Origin: JAUMBM01 sp964645715
GTDB lineage: Bacteria; Bacteroidota; Bacteroidia; Chitinophagales; Saprospiraceae
Direction: 5' to 3'
Assembly: GCA_964645715.1 (NCBI GenBank)
Contig: CAZYAO010000020.1
Location: 4,511 to 68,510, forward strand
DNA length: 64,000 nt
A program made the position numbers and the translations under genes. This document shows positions 44,326-53,600 of this stretch, piece after piece. The notes beneath the pieces were generated by a model. It had not been told where the DNA came from, ran no database searches, and saw only the letters and a program-made list of their open reading frames with translations. Position 1 is the stretch's first letter; the number at the start of each line of letters is the position of its first letter.

Positions 44326-45204
44326 ATGCAGCAGCTCATCATTAGAAACCTCAACAAGACCTACGCCAACGGCGTGAGGGCATTGCAGGATGTCTCGCTG
44401 GACATACCCACAGGTATGTACGGCTTACTGGGCCCCAACGGGGCCGGCAAAAGTACGCTGATGCGTACGCTGGCAACCCTGCAGGATGCCGACAGCGGGA
44501 CGGTATACCTGGACAGCATCGATGTGCTGCAGGACAAAGAAGCTGTAAGAAGAACTCTGGGCTATCTTCCACAGGAATTTGGCGTCTACCCGCGGCTCAG
44601 CGGCTGGGAACTGCTCGAGCACCTGGCCATCCTAAAAGGTATTGCCAAAGGGGTACGCAAGGAGGTGGTGAGCGCACTGCTGCAGCGGGTCAATCTGTGG
44701 GATCATCGCAAAAAGGCAGTAAGCTCCTATTCGGGAGGCATGCGCCAGCGTTTCGGAATCGCACAGGCACTGCTGGGCGATCCCGGCCTTATTATTGTCG
44801 ATGAACCTACGGCAGGCCTTGATCCCGGAGAGCGCAACCGATTCTACAACTTGCTCTCCGAAATTGGCGAGAATGTGATCGTAATCCTGAGCACGCACAT
44901 CGTTGAAGATGTCAAAGAGCTGTGTTCCAATATGGCCATCATCAACAATGGTCAGGTGCTGTATGCGGGTACACCCGAAGCTTCGCTGCGCCAGCTGGAG
45001 GGAAAAATATGGCGCAAAACCATATCTAAAGCTGCATTGCCTGACTTGCAGCACGCCTTCGGGCCTAAGCTGATCTCCAGCAAGCTGGTAGGGGGGCGAC
45101 CGGTCATCTGCCTGCTCAGCGAGGAGCAGCCCGAGGAGGGATTTGTGCCTGCAGATGCCAGCCTGGAAGAAGTCTTTTTTGCAAAAATAAACGGAGTCGC
45201 TTAA
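44326..45204 (+). CDS. ABC transporter ATP-binding protein
   Basis: 292 residues from ATG 44326 (MQQLIIRNLNKTYANGVRAL); the 25 upstream codons of the frame are not family-like. Walker A GPNGAGKST, signature YSGGMRQRF, Walker B LIIVDEPTAGLDP and the switch His in STHIVEDV are all present, with a C-terminal regulatory-type region as in drug or lantibiotic exporters. It precedes the permease-peptidase gene by five bases, so the two make one exporter. The substrate is unknown. Confidence 0.93.
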   Translation: MQQLIIRNLNKTYANGVRALQDVSLDIPTGMYGLLGPNGAGKSTLMRTLATLQDADSGTVYLDSIDVLQDKEAVRRTLGYLPQEFGVYPRLSGWELLEHLAILKGIAKGVRKEVVSALLQRVNLWDHRKKAVSSYSGGMRQRFGIAQALLGDPGLIIVDEPTAGLDPGERNRFYNLLSEIGENVIVILSTHIVEDVKELCSNMAIINNGQVLYAGTPEASLRQLEGKIWRKTISKAALPDLQHAFGPKLISSKLVGGRPVICLLSEEQPEEGFVPADASLEEVFFAKINGVA

Positions 45205-45209
45205 CGCCT

Positions 45210-48200
45210 ATGTTTACTACATTTTTCTCCTTCGAACTCCGGCTGTGGCTCCGTTCGCCCATGCCTTGGATTTTTATGGCGCTTTTTGGCCTGCTGTGCT
45301 TCATGGCTACCGTATCGGACCAAGTGACCATCGGCGGTGGTTTTGGCAACGTCTGGAAAAATGCGCCTTTCGTGGCCCAGAACTGGTACGCTGTCTTCTC
45401 ATTGCTGGCTTTGCTGTTGGTGACAGCTTTCCTCAACAGCGCTGCGCTGCGCGACTTTGAGCAGCATACGGACCAGCTCGTTTTTTCAAAACCTATCAGC
45501 CGCGCAGGCTATTATTTTGGCCACTTTACGGCGGCATTTTTGGTGTCCATTCTACCCCTGCTGGGGATATCATTGGGTATGTGGTCGGGCATGCTGGCCA
45601 ATGATGCATTCAATTGGCTGAATGACAATCGGTTTGGGCCATTTGAGATGGCAGGACACATCAACGGTCTGCTGGTGCTGGCCGTCCCCAACCTATTGTT
45701 TGCGGGCGGTATAATCTACGCGGTAGCCATTCATACCCGTTCAACGCTCTACTCCTTCGTAACAGCTGCAGCCCTGTTGGTGGCCTATATCGTGGCGGGC
45801 AACCTGACAGATGATATTGCGCAGGAGCGGCTGGCCGCACTGTTAGATCCCTTCGGATTCAGTACTTTCAGCCTGGAAACAAAATACTGGACAGTTGATG
45901 AAAAGAACCACCAGTCGCTGGGTCTGTCCGGACTGATGCTGCTCAATCGCCTGCTGTGGGTATCGGTGGGCTTGCTGGTGCTGTGGCTGGGCTACTGGCG
46001 TTTTGATTTTGCCGGCGGCAAAAAAGCTGCCGCCAAGGCTGCCCGCCCGGCGGGCGAAGCTACCGCAGAGGCAGGGGGGCTGGCACTGCTGGGTGCACCT
46101 CCCAGGGTGCAGCCGCAGACGGGCTGGCAGGCGCAGCTGGCCAGCCTGCAGAGCCAGTTTGCCACCGAAACAAAAACCACTTTGCGGAGTATTGCCTTCA
46201 TACTGCTGGCCCTGCTGGGGCTGCTCAACTGTATCCCCAGCCTTTTTTATGCCAACGAAGGCTACGGTACGCACGAGCTGCCCGTAACTTACACCATCAT
46301 CGAAATTATTCGGGGCTCCTTTTACCTGTTCGCCATCATCATCATGGTCTACTTCAGCGGGGCGATGGTCTGGAAAGAGCGCAACCACCACATGCAGGAT
46401 ATCATGGATGCGCTGCCTGTGCGCAACTGGACAAGCTGGCTGGGCAAATACCTGGCGGTACTGGTACTGCTCTTTTGCCTGCAGCTGCTCGTCATGGGTG
46501 CAGGGGTGGTGGCTCAGACAGCCATGGGCTATACCCGCTATGAGATGTGGATATACGTGCGTGAATTGCTTGTGATGGATATGCTGGGCTTTGCGGGGGT
46601 GTTGGCGCTGTCCTTCTTGGTGCATGCCTTGTCGCCTAATATGTACCTGGGTTTTTTTGTAGTCGTGATGCTGGTAATTGTCAATTCTTTTGCCTGGGGT
46701 GCACTGCAGATAGAGAGCAATATGCTGCCGCTGGGTGCAGCACCATCCTATATTTTGTCTGATTTCTATGGTTATCAGCCGTTTATTCAGGGGCTGTTTT
46801 GGTTTAATGTCTACTGGTTGTTGTTTGCAGGGCTGCTGTCGATACTGGCTGTATTGTTTTGGCCGCGTGGCCGTTATGACAGCTGGCAGGAGCGTTTTGC
46901 GCAGGCGCGGCAAGCCTGGCCTCGCTATCGCTGGCTTGGCCTTACACTAGCGGGTGTATGGATACTCACGGGAGGCTGGGTTTTCTACAACACCCAGGTG
47001 CTCAATCCTTACTTCAACGGCAAACAATCGGAGAAGCTGCAACTCGACTATGAGCAACGCTTCAAGCAGTACGAGGGGCGGCCACAACCACGTATCTACA
47101 AAGCGTTTTATGATATAGATCTTCGGCCCGAGGGCCGGCAGCTGTCGGTCAGCGGTAAGTTTTGGATGCGCAATATCTACGATCAGCCCATTGACACGCT
47201 ATGGATGAATACGCCTGCTGAGGGGACATTTAGCTGCGAGCACAGCCGACTGTCACTGCTGCTGGATGAGCCCGACCTCAACTGGCGTATGTACCGCTTT
47301 GAGCCTGCTTTGCAACCTGGCGACAGCATGGAACTAGCTTTTGTGGTCGACTATCGCCCGAAGGGATTCGAAAATGAACTCGGCTGGAGTCGCATCGTCC
47401 AAAATGGCAGTTTCTTCGATAATATATCGGTCATGCCTGTCTTTGGCTATCAGTCAGATGCGGAAGTTGCTGCCAAAAATCGTCGCCAAAAGCTGGGGCT
47501 GCCCGAAAAGACGCGCAGACCGGTACTCAATCCGGCAGATACACTTAATCGAATGGATGCCTATATCGGGGTCAATAGTGACTGGGTGGAGGTAGAGACG
47601 GTCTTCCGTACAGCGCCCGACCAGATAGCTATCGCGCCTGGTTCACTCGTACGGGAGTGGCGCGAAAATGGGCGCCGCTGTTTTCAGTATAAACTCGATC
47701 ATCCTTCTTTCAATTTTTATTCGTTTGTGAGTGCTGATTTTGAGGTGGCTAAGCGCGACTGGAAGGGTGTCAGCCTGGAGGTGTATTACCACAAAGATCA
47801 CAGCTACAACGTGCCCCGCATGCTGGATGCTATGGAGAAGTCGCTCGATTATTACACTACTCATTTCGGTCCTTATTTCCACAAACAGTGTCGCATTGTA
47901 GAGTTCCCGCGCTTCGCCAGCTTTGCGCAGTCATTTCCCGGCACTATGCCTTATTCAGAGGGAGTGGGCTTTATCCAGGATTTTAAAGATCCCGAAGAGG
48001 ATATAGATATGGTCTCCTACGTGGCTGCGCACGAGATCGCGCACCAGTACTGGGGGCATCAGACCTGTGGAGCCAATATGCAGGGCAGTGAGATGCTGGT
48101 CGAAACTTTCGCGCAGTGGGGAGCGCTCATGGTCATGGAGCATACCTACGGACGCGATCAGATGCGTAAATTCCTACGCTATGAGATGGATCGCTACCTC

Positions 48201-48812
48201 AGAGGACGGGGCCAGGAGACAGAGCGGGAACTGCCGCTGGCGTCCTGCGAGGGGCAGGGTTACATCCACTACAACAAGGGTAGTGTACAGATGTATCACC
48301 TGAAGGAACGCATCGGAGAGGAGCAGGTCAACGCTGCCCTGCGCAGCTTCCTCGGACGCTACCGCTACCAGCCGCCGCCTTATCCGGTGAGCACCGATGC
48401 ACTGGAGGCTTTCTACGCACATACGCCCGACAGCCTGGATTACCTCATCAAGGATTTATTTGAAGACATCACGCTCTACGAAAACCGATGCAGGGTGGCC
48501 AGTGTCAAAAAGCGGAGCGACGGCCGCTGGGAAGTCAGCATGCAGGTGGAGTGCACCAAGTTCAAAGCGGATGAACTGGGCAAGGAAAAAGAGGTGCCAC
48601 TCAATGATGTGATTGAAATCGGGGCTTTCGCTCGTCCGGCAAGCGGGAAGACGTACGGCAAGACGCTGTATAGGCAGCAGGTAAAAATCACTCAACCACA
48701 GCAGGAATTTACTTTTGTCCTCGATGAGAAACCTTACGAGGTAGGTGTGGATCCTTTTGCCTTGCTAATCGACAGAAATCCAGAGGATAATCTCAAAAAA
48801 ATAGAGGAGTAG
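45210..48812 (+). CDS. ABC transporter permease fused to M1-family metallopeptidase
   Basis: 1200 residues. About 1-590 form an ABC-2-type permease with roughly twelve hydrophobic segments in two halves, joined by a cytoplasmic Ala-rich stretch (AAAKAARPAGEATAEAGG). From about 620 to the end is an M1 aminopeptidase-like domain, expected outside the membrane. The zinc motif is H941-E-I-A-H945 in AAHEIAHQYWGH, with the downstream Glu in LVETFAQW. The protein could export a peptide and trim it, or use the peptidase fold as a receptor. The fusion recurs in Bacteroidota (memory). The zinc ligands look intact. Confidence 0.92.
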   Translation: MFTTFFSFELRLWLRSPMPWIFMALFGLLCFMATVSDQVTIGGGFGNVWKNAPFVAQNWYAVFSLLALLLVTAFLNSAALRDFEQHTDQLVFSKPISRAGYYFGHFTAAFLVSILPLLGISLGMWSGMLANDAFNWLNDNRFGPFEMAGHINGLLVLAVPNLLFAGGIIYAVAIHTRSTLYSFVTAAALLVAYIVAGNLTDDIAQERLAALLDPFGFSTFSLETKYWTVDEKNHQSLGLSGLMLLNRLLWVSVGLLVLWLGYWRFDFAGGKKAAAKAARPAGEATAEAGGLALLGAPPRVQPQTGWQAQLASLQSQFATETKTTLRSIAFILLALLGLLNCIPSLFYANEGYGTHELPVTYTIIEIIRGSFYLFAIIIMVYFSGAMVWKERNHHMQDIMDALPVRNWTSWLGKYLAVLVLLFCLQLLVMGAGVVAQTAMGYTRYEMWIYVRELLVMDMLGFAGVLALSFLVHALSPNMYLGFFVVVMLVIVNSFAWGALQIESNMLPLGAAPSYILSDFYGYQPFIQGLFWFNVYWLLFAGLLSILAVLFWPRGRYDSWQERFAQARQAWPRYRWLGLTLAGVWILTGGWVFYNTQVLNPYFNGKQSEKLQLDYEQRFKQYEGRPQPRIYKAFYDIDLRPEGRQLSVSGKFWMRNIYDQPIDTLWMNTPAEGTFSCEHSRLSLLLDEPDLNWRMYRFEPALQPGDSMELAFVVDYRPKGFENELGWSRIVQNGSFFDNISVMPVFGYQSDAEVAAKNRRQKLGLPEKTRRPVLNPADTLNRMDAYIGVNSDWVEVETVFRTAPDQIAIAPGSLVREWRENGRRCFQYKLDHPSFNFYSFVSADFEVAKRDWKGVSLEVYYHKDHSYNVPRMLDAMEKSLDYYTTHFGPYFHKQCRIVEFPRFASFAQSFPGTMPYSEGVGFIQDFKDPEEDIDMVSYVAAHEIAHQYWGHQTCGANMQGSEMLVETFAQWGALMVMEHTYGRDQMRKFLRYEMDRYLRGRGQETERELPLASCEGQGYIHYNKGSVQMYHLKERIGEEQVNAALRSFLGRYRYQPPPYPVSTDALEAFYAHTPDSLDYLIKDLFEDITLYENRCRVASVKKRSDGRWEVSMQVECTKFKADELGKEKEVPLNDVIEIGAFARPASGKTYGKTLYRQQVKITQPQQEFTFVLDEKPYEVGVDPFALLIDRNPEDNLKKIEE

Positions 48813-48821
48813 TAATGGGGT

Positions 48822-48900
48822 GTTTTGATTTTTCTAAAAATCAAAAACAACCTATCTATAGGCAGTATTTTTGGGCGGCGTCAGCCGCCTAAAAATACTG
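48822..48900. repeat. AT-tip and GC-tip hairpin pair between convergent genes
   Basis: An 11-bp hairpin TTTTGATTTTT/AAAAATCAAAA (about 48823-48848) is followed by a 17-bp hairpin with one mismatch (48863-48879 with 48884-48900, loop GTCA). It lies between the end of the permease-peptidase gene and the end of the small membrane protein gene on the other strand. Confidence 0.8.
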
Positions 48901-48918
48901 TAATTTATATTTTTTCGC

Positions 48919-49167
48919 TTACCCCTCCGTCATCCTGTCCTGCATATCCTCTTTCTTGGCAGGGAGTAGTCCGAAAAATGATGGATTAATAACCTTACTT
49001 TTGGTAAGCGCCCACAAAAACAGTAAGGCAAAGGCTCCCAGACCAAGCGAGACCAAATAATGCCCCTGGATCTGAGGCTCCAGCAAAAAGCGAAAGTAAA
49101 GTGTACCTGCCAAATAAAGCGTTACAAAAACGTCGGAAACGAGGGGACTTAGAGGAAAAATGCGCAT
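48919..49167 (-). CDS. Small membrane protein of unknown function
   Basis: 82 residues with hydrophobic segments at about 9-28 (VSDVFVTLYLAGTLYFRFLL) and 36-54 (YLVSLGLGAFALLFLWAL), then a charged tail (PAKKEDMQDRMTEG). I recognise no family. It is encoded downstream of the symporter gene on the same strand, but about 145 bases away and with its own -7 box (49196-49203), so it may or may not belong to the symporter unit. Length and composition make it a credible real gene. Confidence 0.6.
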   Translation of the reverse strand: MRIFPLSPLVSDVFVTLYLAGTLYFRFLLEPQIQGHYLVSLGLGAFALLFLWALTKSKVINPSFFGLLPAKKEDMQDRMTEG

Positions 49168-49195
49168 AAATGTATCGTTGTTTATAGTTTGTTTT

Positions 49196-49203
49196 CAAAA
49201 ATA
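49196..49203 (-). promoter_or_regulatory. -7 box for small membrane protein gene
   Basis: The plus strand reads CAAAAATA, which is TATTTTTG on the minus strand (TAnnTTTG), 29 bases before the start. Confidence 0.5.
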
Positions 49204-49312
49204 CACATTTTCTGGAAAAACAACAGCCCGTCGGCAGGATAATTGAAATTTTATCCTGCCGCCAGGCTGTATGGCCGGACTAACTACCGCAAATCCGGCG
49301 AGGAATTATAGG

Positions 49313-51025
49313 TTAGTGGGCGTGAGCTCCACCAGCACCTCGAGGGATGCGAATATCCTCAACAATTTTTTGTACGTGCTCTGGTGGTGGTGGCGTTAGC
49401 CGTGAAACCACCATTGAGATGATAAAGTTGACAAACATAGCTACCGTACCAAAACCTTCCGGAGAGATACCAAACCACCAGTCCGCCTTAAGACCGTCCA
49501 ACGCAGCTTTTCCGCCGTCGAAGATGCCAAACTTGTATTTGAGCATGTACCAGGTCATGAGGCTGATCCCTATAATCATACCCGTGACAGCCCCCTGCAT
49601 ATTCATGCGCTTGTCAAAGATACCGAGGATGATGGCCGGGAAGAAGGAAGATGCTGCCAGACCAAACGCCAAGGCTACTACCGCAGCTACGAAGCCCGGC
49701 GGGTTGATACCGAAATAACCTGCGATGATTACAGCAACCGCCGCCGCGAGGCGCGCATACATCAGTTCGCCTTTCTCACTGATATCGGGCTTGAGCTGCA
49801 TCTTTACCAGGTCGCGGGAGATAGAAGTCGAGATAACCAGCAGCAGGCCAGCCGCCGTAGACAAGGCTGCTGCCAATCCGCCGGCTGCTACCAGTGCTAC
49901 CACCCAGGCAGGCAGGTTGGCAATCTCGGGGTTGGCAAGTACGATGATGTCGTTGTCAATCGTCAATTCGTTGGCCGCCTTGTCGGCCACGTACTGGATG
50001 ATGCCGTCTTGATTTTTATCTTCAAAAGCGATAAGCTTTGTGGCTTCCCACTTCTTAAACCAGGCAGGCATGGAGGCGTACTCCTTGTTGCTCACCGTAT
50101 TGATGAGGTTGATGCGGGCAAAAGCTGCAATGGCAGGAGCCGTGGTGTACAGGATGGCGATGAAAATCAATGCCCAACCAGCAGAACTGCGGGCATCCTT
50201 TACACGGGGCACGGTGAAGAAGCGAACAATCACGTGCGGGAGACCTGCTGTACCAACCATCAGGGCAAAAGTGATGGCAAAAACGTCGGCCATTGACTTT
50301 GTGCCGGAGGTGTACTCAGGGAAACCCAGATCTTTGTTCAATTGGTCAAGCTTGTCAAATAGTGCAACACCACTGCCATCAGCTACATCACCAAAAAGTC
50401 CCAATTGAGGAATGAAGTTGCCGGTAATAGCCATGGATATGAAGAAGGCTGGTACCATGTAGGCAAAAATAAGCACGCAAAATTGGGCAACCTGCGTATA
50501 TGTGATGCCCTTCATGCCACCCAGTACCGCATAAAAGAATACAATGGCCATACCAATGTAAACGCCCATGTCAATGGAAACTTCGAGGAAGCGACTGAAT
50601 ACAACGCCGACACCGCGCATCTGACCCGCTACATAGGTAAAGGATACAATGAGCGCGCAGATGACAGCTACTGTACGGGCCGTATTTGAATAGTAGCGGT
50701 CTCCGATGAAATCAGGAACAGTAAACTTACCGAATTTTCGAAGGTAGGGTGCCAACAGCAAGGCGAGTAGTACGTAGCCTCCGGTCCATCCCATGAGATA
50801 CACAGCACCGTCATAGCCCATAAAACTGATCAGACCCGCCATCGAAATAAAAGAAGCCGCTGACATCCAGTCCGCTGCCGTTGCCATGCCATTCATGATG
50901 GGAGGGACACCGCCCCCTGCAACGTAAAATTCGGCAGTGGAGCCTGCACGTGACCAGATTGCTATGCCTATGTACAAGGCAAAGGTGGCTCCTACTATAA
51001 TCAGTGTCCAAGTTTGAACATCCAT
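49313..51025 (-). CDS. Sodium:solute symporter, ActP/VC_2705-like acetate-type carrier
   Basis: 570 residues with about thirteen transmembrane segments. The N-terminus resembles acetate permease ActP (FYVAGGGVPPIMNGMATAAD), and VGTAGLPHVIVRFFTVPRV is the family core. A hydrophilic loop near 335-365 contains DKNQDGIIQ, similar to a calcium-binding EF-hand loop. It is encoded with a DUF4212 small subunit upstream; together they should import acetate or another short carboxylate with sodium. The C-terminus is His-rich (GAGGAHAH). Confidence 0.93.
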   Translation of the reverse strand: MDVQTWTLIIVGATFALYIGIAIWSRAGSTAEFYVAGGGVPPIMNGMATAADWMSAASFISMAGLISFMGYDGAVYLMGWTGGYVLLALLLAPYLRKFGKFTVPDFIGDRYYSNTARTVAVICALIVSFTYVAGQMRGVGVVFSRFLEVSIDMGVYIGMAIVFFYAVLGGMKGITYTQVAQFCVLIFAYMVPAFFISMAITGNFIPQLGLFGDVADGSGVALFDKLDQLNKDLGFPEYTSGTKSMADVFAITFALMVGTAGLPHVIVRFFTVPRVKDARSSAGWALIFIAILYTTAPAIAAFARINLINTVSNKEYASMPAWFKKWEATKLIAFEDKNQDGIIQYVADKAANELTIDNDIIVLANPEIANLPAWVVALVAAGGLAAALSTAAGLLLVISTSISRDLVKMQLKPDISEKGELMYARLAAAVAVIIAGYFGINPPGFVAAVVALAFGLAASSFFPAIILGIFDKRMNMQGAVTGMIIGISLMTWYMLKYKFGIFDGGKAALDGLKADWWFGISPEGFGTVAMFVNFIISMVVSRLTPPPPEHVQKIVEDIRIPRGAGGAHAH

Positions 51026-51084
51026 GTTGATTTGTTTTTTTGTTTGTCAATCTATTGATTGTGTGAAAATGTCTGGCAAAGTGC

Positions 51085-51339
51085 TTACTCGTTTACATCG
51101 TATTTTTCATCCAGCTTACCCATGAGACGCGCATAGACGAAAATCAGGATTACAAAAACGTAGATGGAGCCCTGTTGCGCAAACCAAAAGCCCAGCTTGA
51201 CTCCTCCTATGCGCATGTTGTTGAGCGCATCTTTGAAGAAAATGCCGAACCCATAGGATACAAGAAACCAGACTGCGAGCAGAATGCCTACATAGCGGAT
51301 GTTTTCCCGCCAGTATTGTTGAAGATTCTTTTCTGACAT
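51085..51339 (-). CDS. DUF4212 small subunit of sodium:solute symporter
   Basis: 84 residues from ATG 51339 (MSEKNLQQYWRENIRYVGIL); three more codons are possible upstream. Two hydrophobic helices (about 18-36 and 51-72), with GGVKLGFWFAQQGSIYVFV typical of DUF4212. These small proteins accompany the VC_2705-type symporters, and here the gene precedes the symporter gene by about 60 bases on the same strand. The role is probably carrier assembly or stability. Confidence 0.93.
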   Translation of the reverse strand: MSEKNLQQYWRENIRYVGILLAVWFLVSYGFGIFFKDALNNMRIGGVKLGFWFAQQGSIYVFVILIFVYARLMGKLDEKYDVNE

Positions 51340-51405
51340 AATAATCATTTTTATGGTTAGTGATGATGATGAACGGATTATTCCGGTTTGCTGCCAGCCA
51401 TCGAC

Positions 51406-52806
51406 CTATAAGAAGATGTGTGACTGCAGAATCAACTGCCCTTTGCTGCCATTGCGCGTGAGTTGACCATTTTCTGTAGCGTAGACAGGTCGTGTCTGGT
51501 ACTCCAGCGTCAATTTGGCGTTGTGGCCATTGATGAAGTAGTTCAGACCAAGCCCCCACTGGGTCGTGGGTTCTGGCAGGCGCTCAAAATCTTTATAGGT
51601 GAAGGTAGCGTAAGGCATCAGCTGCATGCCATTGGCCATCTTAGGGAAGCCATAGCCCAGTTGTGTGTACAGTATCTGACCCGTACCAATCGTCGGCTGC
51701 AGGTTGCCACCGCCAAAGGTGCTGCGGTTGATGACACTCGCATCCGTACCGGCATGTTCATTGAGGATGCCTATGTTGCGCAGATAGCCGGGCCCAAAAT
51801 CATAGTCGTAGAAAACAGCATAGGCGCTCAGCACTTTTTTCTTGTCGGCACCAACCGGCATATCCAAAAAGGCGTCAACACCCAGACAAAGCTGGTTGTG
51901 CCGGTTGAGCAGGGTGTCTGTACCACTGATGGTCCGGCTACCTGTAACCTCTGCCTGTGAGTAAAAGCCTGCACCAATATTGAATACTTTTTTAGCACCC
52001 AGGTAAGAACCCACGTAGAAAGGAAGCTTGTTGCTCTCCTTGTCCCAGAACATGTAGTTGAAATAACCGCCGGGCGCCCAGGTCTCGGCGGCAACATTGA
52101 CGGCATTGCTCGTCATGTTGGTCTTGGTCGCTACCGGGCCGTTGACAAATGGCTTGTTGAGGTGCACGCGGTAGTCAAGTTTGCCCAGCTGCCCCTTGGC
52201 GTAAAAACCAAACTGACGGGCAAACTGGTCGGTCGCTTCAATGTTGTACCAGTTGAAGATAGGCGCGTCCATCGTCATGAAATTCAGGGTGCTGTGGCTG
52301 GAGAGCCGCGATACCCCGTTCCAGTAGTGAAGCCCCATACCTACCGACAGCTTGTCTTTGTACAACTCGTACTCTGTCCATACGTCATGAAAAAACAACT
52401 GTGGCTTCTTAGCCTGATTGCTGGGGGTTGTAGTTGGGTTGGGGCCGTTGGGCGCCGTGGCACCGTTGATAAACGATTGGTTGTTGATACCAAAGTGTGT
52501 CAGAATCAAAAAGCGCGGCGATACCTGTGCATACGCGAGCATACGCGAACGGCGCAGTGCCATGTCGGCGCTGGTCTTGATCTCCAGCCCGTTTACATCA
52601 ACTGTGCCAGGATTGTTCTGGGTATACGTGGCCCAGAATTGATGCCAAATGATGAATCGGACGTATTTCGATCCGTCTTCATTCAGCTTGAGGGTAAGGG
52701 GCTTGTACGAATGGTCTACGGCTGGCTTCTCCTGAGCCGATAAGCTGCACACGGTCAATAAACTCAACGCAAGTAGTGCACCGCTAATCATTGTTCTTCT
52801 GATCAT
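51406..52806 (-). CDS. Outer-membrane porin-like beta-barrel protein
   Basis: 466 residues from ATG 52806 (MIRRTMISGALLALSLLTVC, signal peptide ending near LSAQ). The mature sequence has alternating aromatic and polar residues typical of an outer-membrane barrel (KYVRFIIWHQFWATYTQNN, RSRMLAYAQVSPRFLILTHFG) and a C-terminal strand ending ILQSHIFL. It resembles phosphate- or carboxylate-selective porin-type proteins. It lies upstream of DUF4212 and the symporter on the same strand, suggesting that the substrate crosses the outer membrane here and the inner membrane through the symporter. Confidence 0.78.
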   Translation of the reverse strand: MIRRTMISGALLALSLLTVCSLSAQEKPAVDHSYKPLTLKLNEDGSKYVRFIIWHQFWATYTQNNPGTVDVNGLEIKTSADMALRRSRMLAYAQVSPRFLILTHFGINNQSFINGATAPNGPNPTTTPSNQAKKPQLFFHDVWTEYELYKDKLSVGMGLHYWNGVSRLSSHSTLNFMTMDAPIFNWYNIEATDQFARQFGFYAKGQLGKLDYRVHLNKPFVNGPVATKTNMTSNAVNVAAETWAPGGYFNYMFWDKESNKLPFYVGSYLGAKKVFNIGAGFYSQAEVTGSRTISGTDTLLNRHNQLCLGVDAFLDMPVGADKKKVLSAYAVFYDYDFGPGYLRNIGILNEHAGTDASVINRSTFGGGNLQPTIGTGQILYTQLGYGFPKMANGMQLMPYATFTYKDFERLPEPTTQWGLGLNYFINGHNAKLTLEYQTRPVYATENGQLTRNGSKGQLILQSHIFL

Positions 52807-53290
52807 AGCACATTTGTTTAGATAGATGGTGATAAAGTCAGACAAATTATTCCGCTAAAGTATATACATATCTATATATAAAAAAACATTCGGCCGGATT
52901 TTTTTGTATAGCTCAAAATTTTGTAGTGAATTGTGCTAAAATTGCGGGAATAATGAACTGTATGCTGGGTTTTGGCCGGAAAAAAAATTATAGGCCGAAT
53001 AAATCCTATCTATATGTTTATATATTTGTACTGCCTTTTCAATTTTATCTCTCCACTATAGGCTGGCTCGACCCGGCTTGCCGACGCACGATGGCTGGCG
53101 ACCTCAAAGGGAGGCTGTCTCTCAAATATTTCGCCGCCTTTTGCGGCAAAATACAACGATATAATGTCTCTTTGATTTTTGAAAAAATCAAAGAGACATT
53201 ACGCTACAATGCTCTTTGTCAGCTTTCGCCGACAAAGAGCATTGTGAGACAACCTTAGCTTTGCTAAAAGTCAATAAACGGAGGCCGTCG
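52807..53290. other. 484-bp intergenic region with AT-rich motifs and a hairpin element
   Basis: It contains AT-rich imperfect palindromes at 52861-52880 and 53006-53030, the second overlapping a plus-strand TATATTTG box (53021-53028), and the composite hairpin element at 53112-53255. No credible gene is seen. Confidence 0.65.
53112..53255. repeat. Composite palindromic element with outer terminal inverted repeats (MITE-like)
   Basis: Outer ends AGGCTGTCTC (53112-53121) and GAGACAACCT (53246-53255) are inverted repeats (9 of 10). Inside are three hairpins: 53127-53137/53143-53153 (TATTTCGCCGC type), 53162-53180/53183-53201 (19 bp perfect, T5-GA-A5 tip) and 53206-53220/53231-53245 (15 bp perfect). 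The ends resemble, from memory, those of IS1182-type insertion sequences. The first inner module is shared with the cluster at 12814. There is no coding capacity. Confidence 0.65.
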
Positions 53291-53581
53291 CTAGATAACC
53301 TTGGTGAGCGTCTTCAGAATATCGTAGTAGTCCTGACTGGTAAGGTAATAAAGAGAGTTTTTGCCGTCGCGGTCGAGATCAACGATGTTGCGGCTTTTCA
53401 GGATGCGCAGGTGGTGGGAAGCGATGGCCTGCTCGATTTTGAGGTGCTGGTATACTTCTGTTACCGACATTTTGCCATTGTTGAACAGCAGGTCGATGAT
53501 GGCAATGCGTATCGGATGGGCTATCGCCCGAAGGGTCTCGGTAGACTCCTCTAAAAAATCGGTATTGAAGTGCGTTTTCAT
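53291..53581 (-). CDS. ArsR-family winged-helix regulator
   Basis: 96 residues. A winged helix-turn-helix of the ArsR/SmtB type: RAIAHPIRIAIIDLLFNNGK, VTEVYQHLKIEQAIASHHLR as recognition helix, and the wing VDLDRDGKNSLYYL. There are no cysteines, so the classical metal-thiolate sites are absent and the signal is not obvious. It lies upstream of the porin/symporter genes on the same strand but 485 bases away, and is divergent from the DUF294 gene. It probably represses its own promoter and perhaps the porin-symporter unit through the shared AT-rich motifs. Confidence 0.9.
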   Translation of the reverse strand: MKTHFNTDFLEESTETLRAIAHPIRIAIIDLLFNNGKMSVTEVYQHLKIEQAIASHHLRILKSRNIVDLDRDGKNSLYYLTSQDYYDILKTLTKVI

Positions 53582-53600
53582 AATGTCCTTCGTATTGCCA

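Noticed and set aside
45843..46913. 356-codon open frame antisense to the ABC permease
   Set aside because: Composition is rich in Gln, His, Arg and Pro as expected for an antisense shadow of a hydrophobic membrane protein; no domain is seen.
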